A stretch of DNA of 64,000 bases from positions 2,108,001 to 2,172,000 of the forward strand of contig RQOL01000699.1 in assembly GCA_013076295.1 (NCBI GenBank), read 5' to 3'. Of this stretch, positions 12,301 through 23,449 are shown in pieces. The translations under genes were made by a program, and so were the position numbers. The DNA comes from Sanderia malayensis (lineage: Eukaryota; Cnidaria; Scyphozoa; Semaeostomeae; Pelagiidae). The notes under the pieces were generated by a model, which ran no database searches, was not told the origin of the DNA, and saw only the letters and a program-made list of their open reading frames with translations. Positions within the stretch are counted from its first letter, which is position 1, and each line of letters opens with the position of its first letter.

Positions 12301-15300
12301 TAATCTATGAGTATCCATCGCTGAGGCTTTATAGGATACTTCGTGATGGAACTGAGCTTGCCTACGCGAATCTGGACTTTTCGCCGAACGGTGAAAAACT
12401 GGCATCAGTTGGAAGTGCACCGGACTATATGCTGACGGTCTGGGACTGGCGCAATGAGAACATCGTGCTGAGGACGAAAGCGTTTTCACAAGAGGTTTAC
12501 AAGATTGCGTTTTCACCAGAAGATGAAGGACATCTGTGCAGTAGTGGTACAGGGCATATCAGGTCAGTCAGTCTAACAGATTATTTGCTTGTGCTTTCTC
12601 CTTCATTTGCTTTTGTTTTGCTTTGCTGCTAACACTAGGAGCCTTTAAAGCACTTTTCAATAAGAGAGTTTCTATTCTGGTTCTTCTTATGGTTTCTCCT
12701 TTTAATTGTAAGGTTCTGGAAGATGGCAACCACGTTCACTGGCTTAAAGCTGCAAGGAGAGTTGGGAAGATTTGGCACAACGGAATTGTCTGATATTGCA
12801 GGTAAAGGGCTTTCCAACTTTGCTCACCTTTTACCTGATCCCAAGCATCCCGAGATACACTGGCACTAGCATCTCGAGATACAGAAACGGCTAAATCCTA
12901 ATTTGAAACATATAGTAGCAACTGCCGATGAGCTTTCATGTTTTGTTGCCTTAAATCATTCATATACATCATATTGTCTTTCTTATTTATTTGAAGGATT
13001 TGTTGAGCTCCCCGATGGAAAAGTTTTGTCTGGATCTGAATGGGGCAACATGTTATTATGGGACGGCGGTCTTATCAAAGTCGAAATTGCGAGGAAAGGA
13101 AAGAAAACATGTCATCTTGGTATGATTGAGCAATTCTTTCTTGATGAAGGAGAATTGATCACGATTGGTGCTGACGGCTTTGTTAAGGTATCCTTGTTCA
13201 GTTCTCCATTCCATTAGCGAGCTGTCCACAAGTCCACTTAGCACTGCATAACTGTTAAGTTAGCCCCCCTTTTACCTTGTAGCTTAAGCGTTTATTTTAC
13301 TTTGCAGTTATGAGATTTGATGCCTTTTATATGTTGTTGTATGTGCTGTTATGTGTATGCAGAGTTGGTCTTTTGTTTTGTTGTCAAATCAGAAGACCAA
13401 CAAAGACCATTTAATTACAAGTGCATTTTCTAATGCCGATCTTTTGTTTGTCAGGTCTGGGACTTCGAGAGTATTGACACGGCCGATGCTGCTGATGAAT
13501 CGAAGATATTTGAAATGGAACCCATGTCCGAGCTCAAGGTGCGCTTTATCACAACACCACTGGCACTCTATCTATCTATCTACCAGTATACTGACTGCCT
13601 TCTAAAAAGAAGCTTATCTATTGCATTACCGGACGACAAACACATACGCCTCGGTTCTTTGTCCTTTCGATGATCACTATATTGGTTTCTGATTGCAAAA
13701 GAATGGCACTGTTAAGGGAATCTTTCTGTTTTTTTCAGGTTGGCTCTGATGTTAAGCTGATGTCAATGGTGAAGAGTGTGAATGCAAATGAGATTAGCAT
13801 TTGGTATGCTCAAGATGCAGCTGGGGGCATTTGGAAACTCGATCTTTCATTTTCTCATACTGTACGTATATGAAGATGCTATTCCTTCTATTCAACACAC
13901 TAATGTTCATGTCTATCAGTCATGTACACAGTGCATCTTTCTCTTTTTTGAAAGCGAATACCTATTGGCGGTTTTAGAGCTGCAGTGAAAGCCCGCATGT
14001 AAAAATAAGTGGATTAAGAGCCACCAGTATGATATTTCTGCTAAAAAAATGAAGCAAACAATAGTCTATTGTTTTGTAACAATGGGCTGGATGCATAATT
14101 TGCAGGTTCTTATATGGGGGCTTTTACTGTGGCAAGACATTGTTCCCTGAGCTTTAAGCATTGCAGGCTGGGGAAAGGTTGGGGGGAGGGGGTAAGAATT
14201 TGAAGCATTGAGGCTTTATTTTGAAGCATCGGCTACTCAAGACAGTAGATCAAAGTAACGTGTGTATCTTATACGTGTGTGTATCTTTTACAGAGCCATG
14301 CGCCGAAGAAACTATACAGCTATCACGCAGGAATGATATCAGGCCTGGCTGTGTCACCAGTCACTCATCTATCAGCCACGACAGGTTCTGATAATACCGT
14401 CCGGTTGTACGATTATCTTGCCAAGACACAGCTGTGCCATTCCAAATTCACTGCTGCCGGATCGAGTATTCTCTGGTTGCCAAAAACCGTCGACTCCGAC
14501 GGACTATCACTACTGTCCGGATTCGCAGATGGTGTGGTCCGGTATTTCACGGTAGCCAAAAGCAATCAGAGCACCATAACTGCCAAGAAGAATGGCTCGA
14601 ATTTCGAACTGACGTTAAGTCAGGTTTTTAAGCCGCATACCAAACCAGTGACGTCACTAGCTGTGAGCAAAGACGGCAAGTTTCTAGCGACGGGGGTAAG
14701 TGCTTTCTTTGTTTCACTCACTTCTCGGATACCCCCTGATTTTTGTTCCATTAACAGTGGGTTTCCCTTGGCTAAATTTTTTCAGGGGTGTTGATTAAGA
14801 GTTATTACTGTGAATATTATAAAGCTGAAGCTAGTCTCACAACCCCCTGGTTGTAGTTGCATGCTATCGTGATTTCCTAAAGGGTGATGCGATGCTCGGG
14901 GGTGGTGAATGAATCGACTTATTGAATGTTTATTTTCACAGGGAGATGATTCGACCGTGTTTTTCTTTTCGATTGAAAAAATGAAATTCAAAGCCATCGG
15001 ATTTATCGAAACTGGTGCCCCTGTTGTCTCTTTGGATTGGTCAAGTGTTCAGAGGGTAAGTTTATTTATCCAATCAGCAACTCGTGCTTTTGTTCAATGA
15101 ATAGCTTTTTCATTGCTGTAGATATCAATACGTCATAGATCCTCCTGCGCAGTAGCCTATATATGTTACTGCGCAATTATCTGTGGTGTATTGTAAAAGA
15201 GACCTTGTACTTTGTTTTGCTAGAACAACCACCTTCTAATATGCTGCAGTGATGGCTGTGTGCTCGAAGTGTCTTGTCCAAAGCCGGATAAATACGATAC

Positions 15301-18300
15301 GACTAAGACCTATCAACTTCCTTTGCCTGGAATTAAGAGGAAGGAGTTCAAGTTCATTAGCATTAAAGACAAACTTGTGGTGAGTTGTTCGAGTATCGTG
15401 GTTACTTCATTTTTCTACCTAAGCTGAGGTTTTGGTCCGTAAACAGAGGTTTTTAGAGTTCTCTTGTGTCCACCGTGCTTTTGTATTGGTCGCATTGAGG
15501 AGAGAGAAGGTTTCGAGTATATAATGTGTGGCTGAAAGTTGTTCAAACGTAAATAGGAGAGGTTGACTGGTCTTTTGGGCAATTTATGAACATGCGAACG
15601 TGATGGTTGTTTCTAGAAAGCAGAGGAGGAAGCAAGAAAGGCAAAGGAAGAAGAGCAACGCCAGAAGCAGCTGGAAGAAGAACGGAGGAAGAGAAAAGCA
15701 AGAGGAATTGAAGATGATGAAGAAAATAAGGATGAAGAAGAAACCGAAGAATCTGAAGCAGCGAATGAAGAAGATGAAGAAGAAGAAGTTCGCCATGAAC
15801 TTGGTAAAATTGTCAAAGGATTTTACAAAGGAGAGACAGGGGGTTTTTGGCTTTTGCTGGTAAGTAATTTCATTCAGAATTCATTTGTTTATTTATATGT
15901 GTATATGCGTTTTTGTTTATTGTTATTTATTGGTTTGTTTATTTGTTTACAGGATGGCTGGGATGCAGGGTATATTTACGAATGCGGATTTCCAAAGCAG
16001 AATGAAACTGATGTTGAAAGAGAGCCATTACGAGCAGTGAAGTTTGATGAGATTGATGATGTAGCAGTCATGTCGCATTATTTCAGGTATGATGTAAGGT
16101 TTATCTCGTGGATGAAATACACCCATAAGACACTGCAATGGCTTTTATAGTATTGATTGAGCTATTTAGAAGATTTAATGGACCTTACAGCTTGATTAAC
16201 ACCAGGTATATTGAGATATTCCCACTGTTCACACTGACTTATCTTTCATCGATCGATCTCAATTTCTGCAGCAAAAGTGGACAGTATCTTGCCCTTGGTT
16301 TGGAGAACGGAGCAATCAGAATCCAGGTGTTGGAGTCACATGATTTGAGCACACTGAACAGCTATTGGCGGTTGAACATGCATGACAACCAATCAGGAGC
16401 TGTTGTTAGTATATCAATGAGTTTCGATGAAAAGTTTCTCCTGTCTGTTGGCAAAGACGGAAATTTCTTCGTCTACTCCTTCATGGACGAAAAGAAAGTG
16501 ATGGAAATTATTGGCAAGCAAAGGGCTGAAGTAGCAGCAAAGGTAAGCAAACATGTATTTATGTAGTGTTTGTGTATTCATTCTTGTTTGCATAATTATG
16601 GCATTTGTGTTAACAGTGGTAGTTGAGGAGTTATGTCCTCTCTGAATTGTAGACAATTGCTTGCTTTGAAGTCCTTTTCCTTCTTTTTAGGCTGAAGCTG
16701 CAAGCATTTTGAAAATTGATGATATTGACGATCCAAATCACTACAGGTACGCATTTTATGGTTATGATTATGATTATGACTATGGTTGTGGTTATTTAGC
16801 TTTATGGGTTCTCTAACATTTATTGAATCCATGATAAGTCCATTGAATCCATTACCAGTCTACTCAATCCATGATCAGTTCTCTGAATCCATGATAAGTC
16901 CATTGAATCCATGACCAGTCTACTGAATCCATTATCAATCTACTAGATCGTTTGCTGCTTATGAACTAACTGATGTCTAAAGCATAATTTTTTATGTGTT
17001 TGTTTAGTATTGAGTTGGAGAAACAGAAAGCTGAGCACGATAGAATGATGAGATTCGCTGAGGAGAAGAAGCAACAAGTTCGACAAACGATTAATCTTCT
17101 TCGCATTGAATTTAAGAAGCTTGCTGCGAGAAATCAGGAGATGCCAACTTACCTTCAACTTCCAGCAAGCGTAAGTCGTTCTAGACTCTAATTCAAGGAT
17201 ACATGACTCTTTATATTTTCTTCTTACGAGGATATGAATGTTTATTGCTGGGTTGCAGGATCACGATGCTATGGCTCGTTATTCCTCTCTTGAAACAGCA
17301 TTCCTAGATATTTAACCCCCTGGAAGATCCGTATTTCTAATTGACTTCGTTTGTAAAACAACGAAGTGGTACGGGGGTCAGATAGGTTTGGTAATATACA
17401 AATTGATGTTGAGTTAATCATCTGATTTTGCAGGATTTTATCATGGATCCTGAGATGAAGAACGATATTGCTAAAGAAACAGAAAAAAAGGTAAGTATTC
17501 GATATGTTTCTATGCCACTATCTGCTACCTTTTAACCAGCTACTGAAAATGCAGAAGATACCGTAGATGTATGTTTACATGTGTTGATTTGAATTTGTTG
17601 TTTTTTAGATTGAATTGCTTGAGCGTGAAATGGCTTGGGAATCGGAAAAATGTTCGCTTGCTTTGAAAAAGTTGGAAACGAGGTGAGTGTGCTCTTTCAG
17701 GTTGTTTCTCTAACTGGTTAATTGTACAGAATGTTGTTGTACGTATGCTGATGAGTTTGGCCGTGCGTCAAGAAGAACAGGCGTTTTTTGAGTTGTCGTT
17801 ATAAGTTTGGCATTATTATAAACAAGTATTTTTTTAAAGGTTCAAGGTTATGATAGAATGCGAGAGATTCACACTGAGAGCTTTCAATACATCGCATAAG
17901 ATATTTTCGTACCGTGCCACAGCTCTGCCGCGCGAGTTCAGCGAGACGTTGGAGGTGACAAAGAACAGAAGCAAAACAAGTGAAGTCGAAATCATACAGC
18001 AGGCTGGGGGCAAGCGTTTGTCGTTCCTCGTGAAGCGGACACGTGCCGAATCCGTGTCAGAGGAAGTCTTACCTGAAGTAATTCAGACGACGAAGAAGGC
18101 GAAGCCAGCTCAGAATCTGGATGAAAAGATTGCCAAGGCCATTGAGAAAGCTGAGCAAAAGAAAAAGCGAAGACAAGCAAGACAAGCTGAGGTGGGCGTC
18201 TTAAAAATGTTTTAGTCTTCCACAAATCTCATTTTGGTCTTATGTTCTTTGGTTGACATGATCAAAATTGGACCTTTTTCAAGGGATAGACATCTAAGTG

Positions 18301-21300
18301 TCAGTCCTTAAGATAATATATCTTTAAATCTCGTAATATCAATAATAATAATAATTTCCAAACATACTTAGTCACCACTTGGATTGCAGTTTAGGCGAAT
18401 GATTCCAGCAATATTATGATGTAGATGAGCTTGCTGCAAGGATAACAATTACGATATTAAGTTAATGAGGAATATTGTCTTTTGTTTCCAGTGGAATGAA
18501 TTTTATCGCAGTAAACCAGATCAGAATAAAGAGGATCCTTTAGATTTGGCAGCAATCAAAGAAGCCCAGGATAACATGGGAGATTTCAAGCTGAAAACAG
18601 CCAAGGATTATATTGTTCCTGAGAAGCAACGAGTGAACGCAGAAAAGAAGCGAGTGCAGTTAATGGAATTGAAGGAACAGGTGGGAGGGATACGAGAAAT
18701 GCTTACTGCTTTGAATGGCGTGTTATTGAGATTGCGGTTGTTATAGCTTAATGTTTTATTGTTTGTAGATTTACCAGTTGAAGCACAGCTTTAACGAGAA
18801 ATTGCTGCATCTCAGAGATAAGAAAATTGCTTGCATAGAAGAGGTATGTTTTGTTTATGGATGCCAGAAGTGTAATAAATAAATTATTTATATTTCATAA
18901 AATATTATTTATTGCAATAAGGAAAGTAAAATGTAGTAAATAGGATTATAATTGTTGCATGTTTTTAATTGCAATCTTGGTCCATGTTTTTTTTAAACTA
19001 ATTCGCTTGTTGGTTTAAATCTAATTCGTTTGTTGGTGTTTTTCGTTTAATTTAGGTTAAAGGTCTGGCAGCCGAACTTGAGACAGTACAGAATGGTCTA
19101 CCATCATCGATGCACATTGCAATACCTGTAATACCTACTATGTTGCCTGATGAACAGCCAGAAAAGTAAGCAATCTCTAATCTAATACCACAATGGTCTT
19201 GAGTTCGATTCTCAGCCAGGTATCATCGCAATGGTATTGAACGCGATGCTTGTCAGATGGATTTGATTGATCCTAATAATATTTTTTCCGAAGGCTATAC
19301 GAGATTACGAAGGAGATTTTGATGAAATTCAAACTGAAGAAAGAGGAAGAAAGCAACCAGACTCTTAAATCAGAAAACACAGGCGGCTTTGGAGGAGGTT
19401 TTGGGGGATTCGGGGGTGGTGAGGTATGCACAGTCCCTCTTCCCCTTTCAATGTAGCATTACTTACAGTTTTGTCATATTCGCTTTTTTGTGTAGAAGAA
19501 TTTAGAGAGATGTTTACTGTATCATGCTAGTAATATGTGGAATTTTACATATTTTAGCAAAATCAGCAAACCACGACAAAACTGACATCTCAGATGGCTT
19601 CAACAAGGACAGAGCAGCGAGGTCGCTCGACATCGATATTGTCAACCCTTTCTAGTCAGCCTCGCTCTGGATCAAGCCTTCCACCAGATCGAGGCACACC
19701 TGATACCATACGAGAGGAACATATGATTGATCAACAGCCTTCCGACATTGAGTTGAAGATCAGAGATGAACAGAGATTGAGGTAAATATCTCGTCTGAAG
19801 AATATCAGTTATGCATAACCCCCTGGTATTTTTAAATTTTCGATTGACATTGATAGTATTTGTGTTGAGTTGGACGGGGGTCATTGATCATGTTATTACT
19901 TGTTGAATTTTAGGCTTGTTTATCAGAGGGATATGTTGTTGAAGAAGATCCGTGATCTGTTGATTTCATTTGATGCTGAGTTGAGGATTATTCGACACGA
20001 GAAGATCCACCTTGATGTTGATTTGAAAATTGCTGATCTGAGGTATGTGATTGCAAGATAAAAGTCGTTGATTGCATGGTGATACAAGGAGAAGCCATTA
20101 AAACTGCGTAGTGTAACAGATGGAGATCAATGATAGCCAAGGCTATGGGGCATGGTTCAGAGTGAGGGGATTCATTTCAACTGATAACATGATCTTGTCT
20201 TTATCTAGAATCATCACATTGTTTGAAGAACTTGTGCTGCTGAAGGAGTTTGAAAAGCGAGAGAATATGCTGATGAGCAAAGTGATAATGAAAGCACAAG
20301 AAAAAGATGACATGCAAGATAAGGTAGTGTGACTATTTACATCCATCTACATCTGTGACTATCTACATCGATCTGTGACTATCTACATCTACATTCCACG
20401 TGGACATCCTACATCATCTGTGACTATTGCATTGCTGTTGGGCTGTATGTGAGACCGTGTCAGCCAAGGAATGACCGAGTTAATAGAGTATTCTTTTAGA
20501 AAGGGAGAGAGAACGATTGAGAATAGGTAGGGGGTATAAGAGAGTGGGGCTGGGGGTGAGATAAATTGTGTTGGTACTTGGTTGATTAGCAGAAGTCTTA
20601 CGCAATGAAACTATACCAAGGATGTTCTTCACGATATCTTTTTGCTGGAAGTGGTAAAGTAGTCTTTGTTGTTGATGTTGCTTTGATGTGCTCTAGGTTG
20701 AAGATTGCCATATGAAATTACAAGCGAAGAAGGAAGAGATTGAACGACTGCATGAAAGAGACAAGGCTTTGTACACGACGTTTACGAGCACGGTTGGGGA
20801 CAGTAACAAGTTCGAAGCATTCTTGACCAAAGTGTTCAAGAAGAAAATCAAACGTGTTAAGAAGACAGAGCAGAATGAAGGTTCGGACGAGGAAAGTGAT
20901 GATGATTTCAGTGATGATGATTATGATAGCGAAGAAGATGAGGATTCAGAATCAGAAGAGCTTGATGACTCAGTTTGTCCCCCTGGCTGTGATCAGGTTT
21001 GCTTTTAAATGTTTATTGTGATTTATTATGATACACGGGGGTTACTATGTGTTTTTGAATGCAGTAAACACCCGCATATATAAGAACCAGCGAATTAAGA
21101 ACTTTCCAGGCTGAAATCTCGGCTCAAAACAATAGAAGAAACAATAGACTATTGTATTTGAACAATAGGCTGGATGCAGAAGTCACAGGTTCTTATATGC
21201 GGGTGTTTACTGTAAGTTATGTTGGCTAGAATAGAATTCAGCAAACTCAAAAGTCACATGAAGGCTTGTCATTGTAATACATGTGGGTACGCGATGGTAG

Positions 21301-23055
21301 TTGAATGAGTGGATGTATCTAATTGATTGTTAATTCTTTGTTTTATTGCTTGCTTTAGGCTATCTTTGATCAAGTTTGTCAGCTACGTGAGAAGAGACTG
21401 GATCTTGAAGAGGCAACAGCCGAAGAAAAGAAGGCAGCGGAGACTTTGAAGAAAGAATTAGATGCGCTGCAGAAGAAAGCGAAAGTGATTGACACTGGTT
21501 TGATGACAGCCGAAGCTGATCTGGAAGCATTCCAGGTGAGATTCTGCTGCATGTTATAATCATTCAACGTCCATTATTTTACCGTGGCCGTTACCTGAGA
21601 GTATATTGTGTCCTTTGAAGCATGTTTCTTGTCTGATGGTTTTGTCTTTGATTTGATAGCGAGAAAAACAACAGAAGCTAAATGAACTGGACGTTATTGT
21701 GACGTTGAAACTAAGTCAGCTGCAATACTTGAATAATAGTGCACTGCCGCAGGATTTGAGTCAGTCGCTTGTGTTCACGAGTTCGTCGCTCGAGAGCCTA
21801 CAAAGAAGGATCAAAGAGCTGGAGAAAGAAAAAACAGAGCAAAAGAAATTGTATTGGTAAGTCTTTGGTCATATGGTTTAGCTGCAATCGGCTCAGGATT
21901 AAATAGTAAGCTCATGAATGGTAACGATAGCTCTACGACATGGTGTTAAGTGATTACATGCCCGAATCTTGTATCCACTATGCTGTAATAGTTTGATGAT
22001 GATATATGTTAGTAATGTTTTGCTATGCTGAACAGGCAACGTCGCCAGGAGCACGTTCAACTCATTCGAAACAAGAAGGACATGGAAACAAAGGTAAGTT
22101 ATTACGTCATGTTTCTAAAAACCCTTGCCTCGCAAGGCCAAGTGTCTTGCAGTCTTGTATATAATTACTGGGGTTATACAGTGGTGTTGTGCGTGTGAAT
22201 GAGTTGTAACAGGGTTTGTTGTTTTGTGTTTCAGATTTCCCAACTTCAAGAGAAAGTTGAGCAGATGCAGTTGTTGAAATTCGGTAGGTTGGTGAATCTG
22301 GAAAAACTGGAGACTGTCTCAGTGAATAAACTTGCAGAAGAAATCAAGGAGCAACTGAGAGTGCAAGAGTTTGCGAATGCAAAGGAAATAGCAGGATGGG
22401 AGGTAATAAAACGATGCCTACTTTATTCGAATGCCAATGGTACCTTGTGGAACAACCTTCCAGAACCCCTTGTGCCTTCCAGAACACCCTATCCCACGGT
22501 AGCCGATGGTTGTGACATTCTTAATGTAGCGATTATAATCGAGGGTTTTTTGATTATCTATTTTCAAGACTTTGCACTTGCAACCCTCGTATGAATCCCA
22601 TTGTTTATTGCAGAAACGAATCGATGAAGCAAAAGCAAAGCTGACGCAGGTAACCCGCGAGAATACACGCAGACTTGATACATACACGGTGCTGTTGGAA
22701 GAGCAGAAAGGTCTAGAAGGACAGCTGGACTCTAGGCAAAAGAATCTGGTATGCTAAGTTATGATTCTTGCATTGTTGGAGCTTTATTATACCTTGACTG
22801 TTTATCTTAAATATTGCTTGGTTGTTGATAATCAGATTGGGGATCAATCTTGACTTGTGTTTTTGCTAGGGTGGAGAATTTCAAGGTAACCGAAAGGCAG
22901 ATTACCAGGAACGCCAGCGCTTGATACAACTGGCGCAGTTACAGTCACAGGAGATCGAGGCTCTCAAAGAAGAGATTGGATTATTGTCCCGAAAAGGAGG
23001 CCACATACTTCCTCCTTCGCAGGCTCCAGTGCCCCATGCTCCACCGGCTCGCTGA
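9335..23055 (+). CDS. CFAP44: CFAP44 (WDR52) axonemal WD-repeat protein, 2519 aa
   Basis: CFAP44 forms, with CFAP43, the ciliary tether/tether-head complex linked to inner dynein arm I1/f. Exons: 9335-11576, 11677-11809, 11971-12133, 12243-12562, 12713-12801, 12997-13187, 13455-13538, 13739-13861, 14294-14695, 14942-15055, 15224-15379, 15617-15859, 15953-16086, 16272-16542, 16691-16746, 17008-17170, 17434-17490, 17609-17682, 17840-18191, 18492-18680, 18769-18843, 19056-19165, 19294-19423, 19558-19781, 19914-20042, 20209-20323, 20697-20996, 21359-21535, 21660-21856, 22036-22093, 22235-22402, 22614-22748, 22870-23055. Family landmarks are [39 protein letters not shown] text in exons 6-7, and a CPPGCD motif after an acidic run. 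WD repeats occupy about residues 748-1555 and coiled coil follows to the C-terminus. Exon 1 is an unusual 747-aa disordered acidic extension; human CFAP44 is about 1850 aa. The exon 2 donor (GTATCT, 11810) was picked by homology. A weak ATTAAA lies at 23193. Confidence 0.93.
11102..11232 (+). repeat. 18-bp coding minisatellite, 7 copies
   Basis: Seven near-identical 18-bp units (GAAGAACAACTTACAAAA) encode KEEQLT repeated within the disordered N-terminal exon of CFAP44. The copies are essentially identical in sequence, so the array is young and probably length-polymorphic. Confidence 0.9.
13983..14129. mobile_element. MITE copy 1 (CAGTAAA-type terminal inverted repeats)
   Basis: Ends read CAGTGAAAGCCCGCATGT and, inverted, GGGGGCTTTTACTG. 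The interior matches the element at 21062-21213 (AACAATAG..CTATTGTTT and GGCTGGATGCA). It lies in CFAP44 intron 8. It is more degenerate than the second copy. Confidence 0.7.
14843..14902 (+). repeat. Possible 60-bp CCCCCTGG...CGGGGGT element
   Basis: This copy starts CCCCCTGG and ends CGGGGG within CFAP44 intron 9, with the ends and length of the copies at 17316 and 19819 but little shared interior. It may be a diverged copy or chance. Confidence 0.3.
16820..16945 (+). repeat. Intronic minisatellite (about 20 bp, organised as about 60 bp)
   Basis: Repeats of TGAATCCATGATAAGTCCAT and variants (..ACCAGTCTAC..) run through CFAP44 intron 15. Adjacent pairs and triplets of units recur, so the array has a higher-order period. 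Confidence 0.75.
17316..17377 (+). repeat. 62-bp intronic element, CCCCC...GGGGG ends
   Basis: It starts CCCCCTGG and ends TACGGGGG followed by TCA, in CFAP44 intron 16. It has the same length, the same ends and an ATTGAC at the same internal offset (24) as the copy at 19819-19880. The two ends could pair as a short stem. Confidence 0.5.
19819..19880 (+). repeat. 62-bp intronic element, second copy
   Basis: It starts CCCCCTGG, carries ATTGAC at offset 24 and ends GACGGGGG followed by TCA, in CFAP44 intron 24. Its match to the 17316 copy suggests a dispersed short element rather than chance GC runs. Confidence 0.5.
21062..21213. mobile_element. MITE copy 2 (CAGTAAACACCCGCATATA ends)
   Basis: The left end CAGTAAACACCCGCATATA and the right end, inverted, TATATGCGGGTGTTTACTG form nearly perfect terminal inverted repeats of about 27 bp around a 100-bp core, in CFAP44 intron 27. 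There is no coding capacity. It is the better-preserved relative of 13983-14129. Confidence 0.85.
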
Positions 23056-23449
23056 TTTATTATTCATGCACGTTTTCCCATACGACAGTTTCAAGTATTA
23101 AAGGTATACTGTATCATACATGTGTATATAGGCTGTTTGACTGGTTTGCTGTTTAATCATGTGTAAATAACTTTTCTTGTTGCATTTATGTTATTAAAAT
23201 AGAGATGGTAAAGCTCATAAAACTGGCACAAATGAGTTTGTTATTGCAAAGAGCAAACAGTGCATTTTTATAGTTTGTAATTTCGCGAGTAGCACTATGG
23301 AATGAATTGTATAGGGGTAATTAACGCACTGGCGATTTGAGAAGTCCTTTGGGAGCACAAGATTCAGGTATGTCATTGTTATTGTGTCTTGAATCTTCAT
23401 GGGATATTTGTAGCTGTGGTTGTTGTAGTTATTGCGAATCCACGTCCGG

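Noticed and set aside
17258..17320. Open stretch after an acceptor-like TTGCAG between CFAP44 exons 16 and 17
   Set aside because: It ends in a stop (TAA at about 17313), does not resemble the family, and exon 16 joins exon 17 at 17434 in phase.
20979..21041. A third CCCCCTGG...CGGGGG pair of similar spacing in CFAP44
   Set aside because: The left half encodes the conserved CPPGCD motif of CFAP44 exon 27, so it is coding sequence and the match is probably chance.
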